Positions 32,626 to 43,675 of a stretch of 64,000 nt of DNA are shown in pieces. The DNA comes from Pictodentalium vernedei (lineage: Eukaryota > Mollusca > Scaphopoda > Dentaliida > Dentaliidae), in NCBI GenBank assembly GCA_031216915.1, contig CM062289.1:386486674-386550673 (forward strand), given 5' to 3'. The position numbers and the translations under genes are program-made. Below the pieces are notes generated by a model that did not search any database, had not been told where the DNA came from, and saw nothing but the letters and a program-made list of their open reading frames with translations. The number at the start of each line of letters is the position of its first letter. Positions within the stretch are counted from its first letter, which is position 1.

Positions 32626-32851
32626 TTATGAGGTCCCCCGCCAAGGTCCCCTAACCTATACCTCAAACGTGCGAGGGTTACACTCTTCGGCTTTACCAAC
32701 TGCGCTATCCAGAACATAGAGATCGTGTAACGTTTCTCAGTTCCACTTTAAAGTTATTGATAAAGAATACTTGCAACGAATCTAACGTTTAATAATTACC
32801 AGAAATTTCTAGATCGCGGATTCGCCATTCTCGATCTCAAGGCACAAATGA

Positions 32852-32983
32852 TTAACCCTTTACCCAACGTAACGGCCAAAAACGGCCAGCGCTATTCACA
32901 AAAATCGCCAGTATATTTTCATTATTTTTTCATTTTTTTGTCTCAAAAACATAGGTTATGACCCCTCACTGGAACGAGCTCGA
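32852..32983 (+). mobile_element. Half of a TTAA family A MITE
   Basis: TTAACCCTTTACCCAACGTA start and first hairpin arm. It stops at GGAACGAGCTCGAC, the dyad centre, and unit sequence resumes. Confidence 0.8.
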
Positions 32984-33017
32984 CCTACTCTGAAAAGGAA
33001 AAATGTGTAATCTTCTG

Positions 33018-33103
33018 TTTATAAAATTCGAACCTTTGCCAAGCTTGATTGCCCAACAGATCCGGACCAGAATCAACTGAGCCATCGTGGACTTGAGAAA
33101 CGT
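33018..33103 (-). repeat. tRNA-like module T4, array end
   Basis: Minus strand: GATGGCTCAGTTGATTCTGG and AGGTTCGAATTTTAT. Marks the last recognisable unit. Confidence 0.55.
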
Positions 33104-33444
33104 AAGAACGTTGCCAGATTTTGTTGAAGAATATGTCAAAGAGATAAAAGTTAAATAACCGGATTCGACATGGATAAAGAAATAATCTCATTTGTGTATT
33201 GATGTGTTCAGTTTGTATTCGTCTGGAAGTCGCATTTCACCATTCAATGCTTTCTGTCTGAAAATGAATATTTCCCAATAGAACAAAACCAGGAGGGAGC
33301 CCTCGCTCACAAGGTCCACATTCCATGAAATACGGGTAATGCAAACCGAGTTTAACCACCATGCTATCGGCGACATTATCATTAATCCATACTGAGAGAC
33401 GTGGGGAAATACAGTATCAGTCAAATGTGTTCAAATTAAAAGTA

Positions 33445-33693
33445 TTAACACTTTACACAACGCAACAGCAAAAACCGACCAGCGCCATTCGCAAAAGTCA
33501 TTGTTCAGTTCATTGTTTTTTTCATTGTTGTCTCACAAACATAGCTTACGACACATCATTGGAACGAGCTCGTTGAGCTCGTTCCAATGAGGAGTCATAA
33601 GCTATGTTTTTTACGCAAAAAAATGAAAAAACACGTTATTCAAGAATTTTGTTTGCATATGTCGTCTGCCTTTCGTGTTAGGTAAAGGATTAA
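33445..33693 (+). mobile_element. TTAA family A MITE (A4)
   Basis: TTAA at both ends, ends CACTTTACACAACGC and TTAGGTAAAGGA, core CATTGGAACGAGCTCG dyad at about 33,565. Confidence 0.85.
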
Positions 33694-33944
33694 AGAACGG
33701 CGTTTTGCAACGACCCCATCGCTCAGTGGTTACTAAGAATTTTAAAATAATGATTTCCTGCTGACAACAAAATTGTTTGGAATGATATAAGGATATAGAA
33801 ACTGGGATAGCCTTATGTTGAAAATTAAATCTTCGTTCGTCTCAACATTTGTGAGATGCGTATCTCTGCTCCGAAACTTTCACCAAAAGTCTTTGATCAG
33901 ATAGTTATCAATATCTCCAGGAGGAAGAGGACGGACGTGGCCCC

Positions 33945-34083
33945 ATAGGTCAAACCCGGAGGTCCATTTGCTGAAGCATTACTTGTGTTTTTGTCCATGT
34001 GTACAAAATTTGAAATTGATACTTTGGGTGATAGCTCCACTCCACGGGTGATTTAGTAACAATCCGCTCTCCACATACTGTAG
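33945..34083. repeat. Half copy of the 35,360-35,618 foldback
   Basis: Shares ACCCGGAGGTCCATTKGCTG and CGCTCTCCACATACTGTA with the right arm of that foldback. The left arm is missing. Confidence 0.7.
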
Positions 34084-34137
34084 TAGTCGTGACTTCTTGT
34101 TTGCAGACCTCTATTTGAATGATCTACTGTGTGTGAC

Positions 34138-34237
34138 ATATCGTCGGCTGAGTGCTAGAATGTTCTATGTCCCATAGGGGATATAATATATAGTCCCATA
34201 GGGGACATAGAACATTCTAGCACTCAGGCGACGATAT
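34138..34237. mobile_element. Hairpin MITE, CGTCGCCTGAGTGCTAGAAT family
   Basis: Near-perfect palindrome with ends CGTCGGCTGAG / CTCAGGCGACG. ATAT at both sides may be a TSD or part of the dyad. Sister at 46,732-46,799. Confidence 0.75.
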
Positions 34238-34239
34238 TA

Positions 34240-34690
34240 CTTCAAGTATCCAATACAGTGTTGTATGAAAGTACATGATTATCCACAAAAGTGCATCGAT
34301 ATCTATGACACCCATCCTGATGAAAATGTCCCGACTGGAACATATATTGGGGAGGGTCACTCCCTACTCCCTCCGTCAACGACTCCCCTGTCCCCGGCAC
34401 AAGATTTATCCCTGGCCTTCACCGTGGATGCTGCGAGAAAGGAGTTAGTTTAAAAATATTTTATTCGCATTAAATTTGCAAAAGGGATCGGAGAACAAGT
34501 GCTTATCACTTAGAAACTCTCCTCTCCCAGTACACGGAGGTTACATTTGAATAGAGATCGATCATAATACAGAAAACAAATAAATACAATTCGTACATAA
34601 AGGAGAAAAAAACAGGAAGAGAACAAAAAAAATAAATAAATAAAAATAGAACAAAAATAGAAAAATAAATTTGAATTATAACTTGACTCT
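34240..34690. other. No gene seen
   Basis: Short plus-strand frame at 34,265-34,453 (62 codons, no family), then A-rich sequence with AAATAAATAAATAAA near 34,640. Confidence 0.4.
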
Positions 34691-34919
34691 TTGAACCCTA
34701 GCGGCCGCTTTTCTGGCCAGGAACATAAGTCATAACGTAATTAAATAGGATGGCTGTTCATTAAATCTGTGGGGAAGGCCAATTGATATTTTCAACGTGC
34801 AACCCCCGAGGCTGCACGTTGAAAATATTGATTGGTCTACCCCAAATAATGACTATGGGCTCTTCCAAGTGCTTCCATTGAACTGGAATAGAAGATACCA
34901 CTAAATTTCAAAGGGGTAA
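34691..34919 (-). mobile_element. TTAA family B MITE (B8)
   Basis: Hairpin AATATTTTCAACGTGCA at 34,788. Terminal TTAA decayed to TTGA and GTAA. Confidence 0.75.
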
Positions 34920-35037
34920 GGATTATAAATTATAATATATTATTGGTTACCACAACCCAGTCTTCTCCTACCTTATGTAGTGAGGCGGCAAGATGTATCT
35001 GCCTCCTAATCAACATTAGGTTCAAACGCAGGGTGAC

Positions 35038-35105
<68 letters not shown>

Positions 35106-35178
35106 TAATAATAATAATAATAATAATAAAAATAATCATAATAATAACAATAATAATAGTAATAATAATAATAATAAT

Positions 35179-35265
<87 letters not shown>

Positions 35266-35285
35266 AAAATAATCATAATAATAAC

Positions 35286-35324
<39 letters not shown>

Positions 35325-35342
35325 TAATAATAATAATAATAA
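35038..35342. repeat. (AAT)n microsatellite, about 300 bp
   Basis: Long AAT array with shared interruptions (AATTAAT, AAAAATAATCATAATAATAAC) repeated about 150 bp apart, so a block of the array was itself duplicated. Confidence 0.95.
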
Positions 35343-35359
35343 CGCACTTTTTCGAGGGT

Positions 35360-35618
35360 ACAGAACGTGGAGAGTGGATTGTAACGAAATCAGCCGGGGA
35401 GTGGAGTTATCACCCAAAGTATCATTTTCAAATTCTGTACATGTGGACAAAGAACACAAGCAATGTTTCAACCAATGGACCTCCGGGTTTCACCCGGAGG
35501 TCCATTGGCTGGAACTTTGCTTGTACTTGTTATGCTTTCCAACAAATTTGCAATTATTGCTCGGGTGGAATCTCCACTCTGTGGGTGATTAGTGATAATA
35601 CACTCTCCACGTACTGTA
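35360..35618. mobile_element. Foldback, ACCCGGAGGTCCATTGG centre
   Basis: Arms TACAGAACGTGGAGAGT... and complement. Centre ACCTCCGGGTTTCACCCGGAGGT. Confidence 0.8.
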
Positions 35619-35619
35619 T

Positions 35620-36095
35620 GTCTATAAACAACTAGCGACGAACTCTCTAAAACTTTTCACAACTGTATTTCGTAAATGAAAGGCGTAGGTCACGACGAAA
35701 TAGTATTTGAGGAAAGAAACCATGAGTTCCTTTTTTTCAGTTTCCTGAAGCAACGCGAGGAATAGGTCATTGATCGACTTTAAATATCTGGTTTTCATGT
35801 CGAATGTTTCTATTAACTTTTTTTGATTTGTAATCACTCGTACAACGAATTAACGACACGAAGTTAAATGTTAAGCAATTTTGAAATGATAGAAAGCCAT
35901 ATCAAACCAATGTCAAGACGTTTTCATCAGAAAAAGATAAGTGTAGCCGTATAAGTTTAAAACGTGACGATACTAGTATCCAATAAGTCATTCAATCATT
36001 CCGGTTTATTGACATTCAGGTACGAACATTAACCCTTTTCCCCGCCACGCCTACTTTACTATATCTGGATGAAATATAGACCTGTATATTCTTTT
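35620..36095. other. No gene seen
   Basis: Low-complexity-poor sequence without long frames or clear repeats. Confidence 0.4.
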
Positions 36096-36832
36096 ATCAC
36101 ATGACTCGTCCGTTTTGTTCACTTTAAAACATTTGATATTTTGTTTTCATATTAATCAGTGATAAATAAAACCTTCCGTCAATTTCATTGGTCAATTTCA
36201 AAACTAGACAATTTGACTGGCTGAACAAAATAAAATTGGGCCACATTTTCATAATTTGCATAATTGGAGTTGGGAGCTTTCATTGGTCAATTTCAAAACT
36301 GGACAATTTGATTGGCTAAACAAAATACAACTGGGGCACATTTGCATAATTTCAGTAGGGAGAATTTACGTTATCTGTCCTATTTAGGGTGGGTTATATT
36401 GTATTAATCTTTTACCTACAAGAAAAACGCCATTCATTTTTTTTTTATATTTTCACTTTTTGCTTCCAAAACATAAGTTCTGACCCCTCATTGGAACGAG
36501 CTCGACGGGCTCGTTCCAATGAGGGGTCATAACCTATGTTTTGGAAGCAAAAAAATGAAAATTTTTAGTTATACGAGGATGTTTTTCCAAGTGCCGTCTG
36601 CAACTCAAGTTAGGTGATGTGTTAAAAACTCATACTAAGTGGCTAATTTGTGCGTGTGTGTGTCATATGATAAATATAACATGAAACGAGTGTTTTTCTC
36701 ATATAATATTTATGAAACTCGTCCGAATTTTCCGTTTGGGCTCGCCAGAGGCTCGCCCAAACGGAAAACTCTTAGACTTGTTTCATAAATATTATATGAG
36801 AAAAACACTCATTCCATATCCTCTATTTATTA
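36096..36832. repeat. 740-bp dispersed repeat, inverted copy of 4,298-5,045
   Basis: Reverse complement of the left copy throughout, including MITE A5 (36,404-36,625) and the GAGTGTTTTTCTC hairpin (36,688-36,810). Confidence 0.75.
36404..36625 (+). mobile_element. TTAA family A MITE (A5)
   Basis: TTAATCTTTTACCTAC start and AAGTTAGGTGATGTGTTAA end. Central dyad at about 36,510. Confidence 0.75.
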
Positions 36833-37348
36833 TAAGATTTACAAAACAGTAGTAACTCTATCACCCGATTAACCGTTTGAAAGAGCTTCTCACGTCATCC
36901 GACTAAAATCGTCATGAATCGACATTTGATAAAGTTATCGCCCTTGAAATTATTAGATAATCGAAGAATTTCCAATTTAGAAGCAAGGTCCAACTGAGAA
37001 GCAAGTAATAGAGAAAAAACATTTGGCATCAGTAGAGAGTAAAATCAAGTTTCCTTTTGTTACATTTAATAAACGAAAACAACAGACAGCCCTGGGATAT
37101 TACAGTTCGTACACTGCGTCTCGAAAAATATGGCTTTTTGAGTTTTGAAACATTCTTTCAATAAAATTTTATTACTCAATTCTTAAAAGTACCAACGAGA
37201 ATCTGGGATATTTTTTAACTGGTAGAGTGCTGACGGCGGCCATATTTGGGCTTTATTCCAAAGTGCAGGTACCATGACTTAAAAGGTTTATACTAAGTGG
37301 ATGTGCTCCAAATTACCTTCAACGTGAAATAATTTAGTTTGTAAAGAT

Positions 37349-37412
37349 TTGCCTTATTACACTTTATGTGTGAGTGCCTACAGGCACTATCCCATATTGT
37401 GTAACAAGGCAA
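37349..37412. repeat. Hairpin with GTGCCTACAGGCAC centre
   Basis: Imperfect arms TTGCCTTATTACAC... and complement. Confidence 0.65.
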
Positions 37413-38395
37413 GGACATGTGGACAAATTTTGACTGCCAAAATTAATTTAGAAACATTCGACCAGTTAACAGGCGCTCTGCCACATAATGCATTGTTTTA
37501 AAAACGTAATTCCAGATCGTATTTTAGTGGGTTACACAAAGGAGAGGGTTCGTATGCTTATCAAAGAGATTGTGGAGAATTGGGTACGGGTTGTCATCAA
37601 GCAGTTGGTCTCAGAGTGTTGGGAGGAGCGAAGAGGCTTGGGGATAAGGAGGCATTTGGGAAAACATGGTTAATCAAGACCTTCTTGCACGAGAACCGCA
37701 ACAAATCAGCGGCCGGCCAAACTGTTATTATTATAGGATGCGTTGTTTGTTTCTTGACTCATTTAGGCATGTTTTATCTGCTCTTTGGAACAAGGGATAA
37801 ACACAACCTCCAATTCGTCCCCAGCTTATAGTACATTTACTTAACTCGTCCAGTAAATTAGATTAGATCTGGGTCGAGTCTTTAGTTTAAGCAATAGTTT
37901 ATTTCCCAAACTAGGAAACATTATGATGACAAACTGTATTGTGGCCAAACATAAATACGCATAGAACAACAATAAAGAATTGGAAAGTGGATACAGCAAC
38001 AAGCCGGGTCTTATGTGAGCTGTCTTCTTACACGCAGCTTACAAGTGTATAATGTGCACATGGCAAGGAAGCAGTATACATGCATCAGGCAGTGAAGTTT
38101 CCGTTTTGTGTGAATTCAGGATACTGAATCTGAGAAGACTAGTCGCGTTTTTCGAGGTCATTGTTTCATGTAAACTTGTCTCGTTAGTATGAGGTGGGCG
38201 TGATAGCAGGATTTTCTTGCATTGTGTGAGGAAAAGCAGCTCTGGAGTCAGACATGCCTTTTTCGCACAATGAGAACAGTTACGAATGGTGGACGGACCC
38301 GAGATTACCTTTGATTGTGACCACTTCATTCCAATAGATACCTTTTGTTACCGAGCATTCTGTGTGTGAATCAACGACTTATTGATTTTCCTGGT
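37413..38395. other. Low-copy stretch, no supported gene
   Basis: Overlapping plus frames at 37,488-37,673 and 37,580-37,831 (the latter with hydrophobic VIIIGCVVCFLTHLGMFYLL) and a minus frame at 38,039-38,329. No family and no coherent exon structure. Confidence 0.35.
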
Positions 38396-38646
38396 TTAAC
38401 CCTTCACCTAACATGAAAAGCAGACGACACTTGCAAAAAAAATTCTTGAATAACTAATTTTTTTCATTTTTTGTCTCAAAAACATAGGTTATGACCCCTC
38501 GTTTGAACGAGCTCGAAGAGCTCGTTCCAACGAGGGGTCATAACCTATGTTTTTGAGACAAAAAATGAAAATATTTTGAAAATTAATTGGCGATATTTGG
38601 AAATAGCGCTGGCCGGTTTTGGCCGTTACGTTGGGTAAAGGGTTAA
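38396..38646 (-). mobile_element. TTAA family A MITE (A6)
   Basis: Intact TTAA pair, ends CCCTTCACCTAACATG and CGTTGGGTAAAGGG, dyad GAACGAGCTCGAAGAGCTCG. Confidence 0.9.
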
Positions 38647-39080
38647 GGCGAGGGGCGGGGGGGGGGGGGGGGTCAAATGTTGGGTCAGTTACCAATTTAT
38701 GTGGTCCTTCCAACGCAGAAAGATATGATTGGTTTGTAGGAAGGTTTGTGGATCGTTTATGTAATTACTTCTAAAAGGTTATGAGTTACACAGGAAAACA
38801 GCTAAGTGAGCCTCACTCTTATCGGGAGTGTGCTTCCTTACGCGAAAGGGTCAACAAATGGGTCAAAGCGAGACTTAAATGTGGCAGTGGACGTAGAAGA
38901 ACTAATGAGTGCAAGAAAGGACTATAGCGGTGTAGGAAGAATGTCGTTGGGTCATAAACGATACTCCCATATAAACGCATTGTTGTTTTCCTTTGGTTCG
39001 GTCTTGGCCTAATTCACTGAACTCATTTCGTATTTGTGACTTTAAACTGGGGACTCGTTGAGATCATGTGTATGGACAAT

Positions 39081-39147
39081 AGTTCACTGCTCGGATCCGC
39101 GCGGTCCACGAGAGGATAAAATCGTACTCGAATCCGAGCAGTGAACT
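39081..39147. repeat. Hairpin AGTTCACTGCTCGGAT
   Basis: 16-bp perfect outer arms, 35-bp loop. Confidence 0.7.
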
Positions 39148-40062
39148 TTTGTATTTACTTCATTTTCTCCTTATTTGTTTTCCCAAAACAGCCCTTTAGA
39201 GTTGATTCGACTCAATCGATTTGTAAACAATAAAAAACAGCAGTCCGTCGTCGCTGATAGTGGGATACGATGCTGGGAGTGGAATACCATTTTCGGCGAG
39301 TGAGAGTAGGAATAGGACAGGTTTTGGGGGAAGAAAAACAAATGAAAATAAAATAAATTTAAAATATTATATCTCACGTGACTTCCTTGCATTCTGATTG
39401 GCTGAAAGATGATACCCTATTTCGTGTAGTTTGCATCCGTAGAACTGGCCATGCACTACACGTTTTCTATTTTTAGCACACTACTATATCAGTTTTCTTT
39501 TCATTCTGCGCGAATAAAACTGATCAGGCTAAATTTAAAAATCGATTCACAGAGGCACAACATACACAAAACGACCCGGAAAGAAATCTTTGTGGAAAAA
39601 TGTATCGCTTTTCCATTGTTGAAGTCACATTTTGCGAGGCGTTCATTTTATTCCTTGAGAAGATGATCCATATCTCGTTTCGAAGAGAATGATCCATACC
39701 TGGGTCCAACTTTCATGAGAACGCGTCCGGATATGAAAAATCGTTTGTTTCGCTGCTCATGTTATTTCGCTATTTAATTGTATGTTTTGGGCAGTAAACG
39801 AATAAATAATGGAATTCATTTGAATCTTCGGAGTTTTGTATCCCGTACTGACCCAGTACGGTAATGTATATGTGTGACAAATGTGTGGAAATTATCAAAC
39901 TGCGTTGTCAAATTTCGAAAATTTTAGCTTTCATTCACGAGTTGCGCGATTCTAGAATACACAGTTCCGTTTGGAGGAAATGTTTTGTTTACCCTTGCCG
40001 ACCTTGGTAATAGATTAACAAATTGGACAGATGTTTTTTCTTGATGGGTGTTCGATATAATA

Positions 40063-40210
40063 TAAGGATTAGTGCATGTCTTGTCGTTGACTACTCCCAT
40101 ATAGTGCCCAGTGCGGTGGTGTAGTTCCCTCCGCTTCGCGGCGGGAACTACACCACCTCACTGGGCACTATATGGGCGTAGTCAACTCCAAGCCATGCAC
40201 TACTCCTTAA
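40063..40210. mobile_element. Foldback with GGTGTAGTTCCC core
   Basis: Arms of about 65 bp (TAGTGCATG... ATAGTGCCCAGTG... GTAGTTCCC) and inverted copies. Central TCCGCTTCGCGG. Confidence 0.8.
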
Positions 40211-41600
40211 AAATGTAATGCGCAGCTGGTTTAAAGAATTTAGCTATCATGTTAATACACAGTTGATCCATTACTGGTTTGGCATTACTAGGCACGCATT
40301 CCCCAAACCGGGCAACAATACTGATGACGTAAATCAAAATGGCTGGTGTGGTAAGCTATTTCCTTCTCCATAGACGTCTAATTGTTTTAAGTGACCACTA
40401 CCAATGTGATCCGAAACGAAATAATATAAAATTGAAACACTATGGAAATTTCATTGTTTTTCTTTTGGTTTGCATGGGTTTTTTCTCATTTCGTTGTGTT
40501 TTTTTTGGAATATAAGCTCAGATAATTAAAAAAAAACAATAAGTGCAAAAAATATTTTAGAACATATACTTTTATAGTGCCCGGAAACTGCTTCTCAAAA
40601 AAACACAATAGTTCAGCATTCACTCGTAAACGCGTCTAGTTAAACTTTAACTTCCAGACTTATGGTAGTGAGTCTGGTAGAATGACCAGACAGACAGGTC
40701 TAGTAATAAGAAATATCCCAAGAGCGGACGTTTAATTTCCCAAACTATGGAACAGCTGAGTAACATTATAAAAATTATTATGTCAAGATCATTATTTATA
40801 AAAAAAATTACCCAGATTTCACTTTAATCCTATCATAACTCAGTACACTGCTTTAACCCAGGATATCTTGATTGCTGCCCTTACTTTACATCTGAATCTG
40901 TCCGTTCTGACTACCGTTCTAACTTTACATCCTAAACCTATTTGTGCCGTGACAAAAAAAGCCTATCATTCATAGTATTTTGTGTAAGTTCCGCCAAGTA
41001 ATCAGAATCTTCCCTATTAGACATAGGCTTTGACCCATCACAACTGCCTCTGAACATACAATTTGATGACCACAAGATTTCAGTCGATAATGCTACAGTC
41101 TACATTGCACCTTGTATGATGCATATATGTATGTATCCACGCATCGCTACCGCTTTTTTAACCTCCGAAACTGCCTCTCATAAACGACCCCCTATTTTCC
41201 ACTTTTCGTCATTCATATTCCAGCCTTACTCTTCGGGAGGCAACGGAAAGACAGCCAATCTGTCTATATGTAACCCCCTTACAACATGCATGTTCTTTAC
41301 AATATTCTAAAAAAATCAAGATACCATTGTTAATGTTTGTGCAGCATTATATCAAAGTTTTGTAACATCTTCCATTAATTGAGATTCCCGTGTTTAAAAG
41401 CTGGGATCACAGACCATTATAACAGTTATCTGTTCCAGTTGCATTGGATGCTAAGGCACACGAATCACGAGTAAATCTCACTATAAAATACAGGCTACCT
41501 GTAGACAATTACGAATCAACACAGAACACAGTTCCAACAATTCAGTAATTGTCAATTCTCCAACATCGGTCTCGGGTTGTAAATGTGAACTGACATATTG
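40211..41600. other. Low-copy stretch, no gene seen
   Basis: No frame above about 64 codons, no strong repeats. 41,116-41,310 is open but unrecognised. Confidence 0.4.
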
Positions 41601-41670
41601 GCTGAGTCAACTGCAACCTTTTTTTTGGGAGGGGGGGGGGGGTGGGGTGGGGTGGGGGTGTTGGGGATGG

Positions 41671-41872
41671 GGTGCCGTTGGCTCAGTTGATATGGCGGCA
41701 GAGCATTTATGGCTAGGCGTAGACCCAGGATCGACTCTCCTCGAGGCCACTTCCGAAAAACTTTACAGTTTCCAATCCAGTGGAGCGGTGCTAGGACTAT
41801 ATGTCTGGTGGAATTCCTGCTTGACAAAGGCGATATACAAGTTTTGTAACGTGTATACTATTAAATAAAGAA
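41671..41872 (+). mobile_element. Second SINE type, tRNA-like head
   Basis: GTGCCGTTGGCTCAGTTGATA A-box region and CCAGGATCGACTC degraded B-box, about 130-bp body, tail ATTAAATAAAG. Lacks the TTGTGTCCTTGGG core. Preceded by a G-rich run. Confidence 0.55.
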
Positions 41873-41881
41873 TCCATTCAT

Positions 41882-42085
41882 TTAACCCTTTCAACCAACA
41901 CAGCGGCCATATACGACCAAACCTGTTCACAAAATCGGTCTGCAAATTTTATTATTTTTTCAATTTTTGCCCTAAAACATAGCTTATGTCTCATCATTGG
42001 AACGAGCCAATTTGGCTCGTTCCAATGAGGAGGCATAAGCTATGTTTTGGATGAAAAAGTGATTATGCCCGTTTTTCAACAAAAA
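41882..42085 (+). mobile_element. TTAA family A MITE (A7), right end decayed
   Basis: TTAACCCTTTCAACCAAC start, dyad CATTGGAACGAGCCAATTTGGC. Right terminus not found. Confidence 0.7.
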
Positions 42086-42299
42086 AAAACTAGAGTTCGC
42101 AACCGTCACGATAGCCCCCGCCAAAGTGATACATTATTTGTAAAAATAACAGAAAATAAAGCATGCCCGAGCACAGTGCAGGTACACGGGAGGTTTATTA
42201 CAAATCACTGCAGTGGTTTATTATTTGTACATGTAAATATTCTGTGCCTGTAAGACACATATATGCCCCCACGTGTTCTACCATATACATTCTGCTTGA

Positions 42300-42890
42300 A
42301 CACTGTAAGAGGAGTTAGCCGAACAAACTACGTACAGTACAGGTGAAATTACACAAAAGAATGACTAAGTTCCACAACCTGTAATTTTCTGATATATTGG
42401 AACAGATCAAACTCCTGACAATATGCACACCTCTGGTTTATGAACAAACATTCTGTGAAATAAAAAGGTCCTAGCTTGAAAGGTGTGAGAGGAGTTAGCG
42501 GACAAACCACGTACCATACTGGTGAAATTCTACCAAAAGAATTGACTAAGTTCAATAACCTGTAATTTTTTTGAAATATTGAAGCAAATCAAAATTCTGA
42601 CAATATGCACACCTCTGGTATATATACAAACATCCTGTAAAGTCAAATGGTCCTCGCTTCAAAACTGTGACAGGAGTTAGCCCAACAAACTACGTACCAT
42701 ACAGGTGGAATTCTGCAAAAAAAATTACTAGGTTCAACAATCTGTAATTTTGTGAAATTTTGAGGCAAATCAAAATCCTGACAAAATGCACGCCTCTGGT
42801 ATATGTACAAACATCCTGTGAAATAGAAAGTTCCTAGCTTGAAAAGTGTGAGAGGAGTTAGCCGGACAAACAATGTACCCTAGATGCGGA
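42300..42890. repeat. Tandem repeat, about 181-bp unit
   Basis: 'aggagttagcc' recurs at about 42,310, 42,491, 42,673 and 42,855. Units contain ACCTGTAATTTT and TCCTGACAATATGCAC. About 3.3 copies, followed by 'gcggacggacgtacggg'. Confidence 0.9.
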
Positions 42891-43008
42891 CGGACGTACG
42901 GGGGTAAAACAATACACCCCCCCCCCGACTATTCATCGCAGAGGCATAAAAATGCTAGTGTCGTCTTGTCGTCGCGTTATGTTGAAGGCAAAGAGTGAAT
43001 CTCGAGCT

Positions 43009-43275
43009 GAAACCCTTTTACAACGTAACGGCCAAAAGCGGCCAGCGCTGGTTACAAAAATCGCTATTTAATTTTCATTATTTTTTCCATTTTATGTCTC
43101 AAAAACATAGGTTATGACCCCCCCCCCCCCTTGGAACGAGCTCCACGAGCTCGTTCCAAAGGGGGGGGGGGGGGGGGTCATAGCCTATGTTTTTGAGACA
43201 AAAATGAAATAAATTAGTTATTCAAGAATTTTGTTTGCAAGTGTCGTCTGCTTTTCATGCTAGGTAAAGGGTTAA
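43009..43275 (+). mobile_element. TTAA family A MITE (A8) with poly-C/poly-G arms
   Basis: Family A ends (CCCTTTTACAACGTAACGGCC, GTAAAGGG with TTAA at 43,272). In both hairpin arms the usual CCCCTCATTGG is replaced by a C run (left) and a G run (right), preserving pairing. Confidence 0.85.
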
Positions 43276-43675
43276 AAACCTTTGTAACATCTCTCTAAAA
43301 GGCCCACAGGACGTTTCGAAAAATTCATCCTCATCACCTGATTATTTTACAGCACTGCAGTTGAATACAGTCTTGGGAAATGACAGGCACAACAAATTCA
43401 AATCGACGTAATGATGTCTGCAACATTTCCGGCTCCTGGAACCACTAATGAGGATGAATTTGCTTTTTCTCGTCGGCTGATGCACCCAACACACAGATTT
43501 AATAAAAACAGGACATGACAAACATATTCATTTCTTTAGTCTTCCATTCAATTATTTTCTTTGTTTTTCTCTGTGAATGTCATATGATCTCGAATTCCGC
43601 CAGGCCTGAATTTATACAAAGAAAGGATTGTTGGAATAGTTTGTTTTCGCTACAATTCTTAACCCTTCCTCTTGG

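Larger units (their letters stand above)
30770..32675. mobile_element. Giant foldback element, 1.9 kb
   Basis: Left arm 30,770-31,755 and right arm 31,782-32,675 are inverted copies with ends CTCGCACGTTTGAGGTA, and a 26-bp spacer. The left arm carries two copies of a 76-bp subrepeat (GGCACATGYTGGATGTGCC) where the right arm has one. Outer parts hold promoter-like motifs (separate entries). No TSD is clear; the symmetry may extend outward through AGTGTA. No transposase. The related, smaller element at 48,250-48,970 shares the 'ccaaatcacc' and 'agtgctatagt' blocks. Confidence 0.85.

Noticed and set aside
34930..35471. Poly-tyrosine / poly-isoleucine frames
   Set aside because: Translation of the (AAT)n microsatellite.
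4298..36832. Polinton/Maverick with long terminal inverted repeats
   Set aside because: The interior has no polymerase, integrase or capsid-like coding sequence, and no 6-bp TSD was found.
37488..37831. Two overlapping frames, one with a hydrophobic stretch
   Set aside because: Frames conflict, no recognised domain, no splice signals linking them. Left as unannotated sequence.
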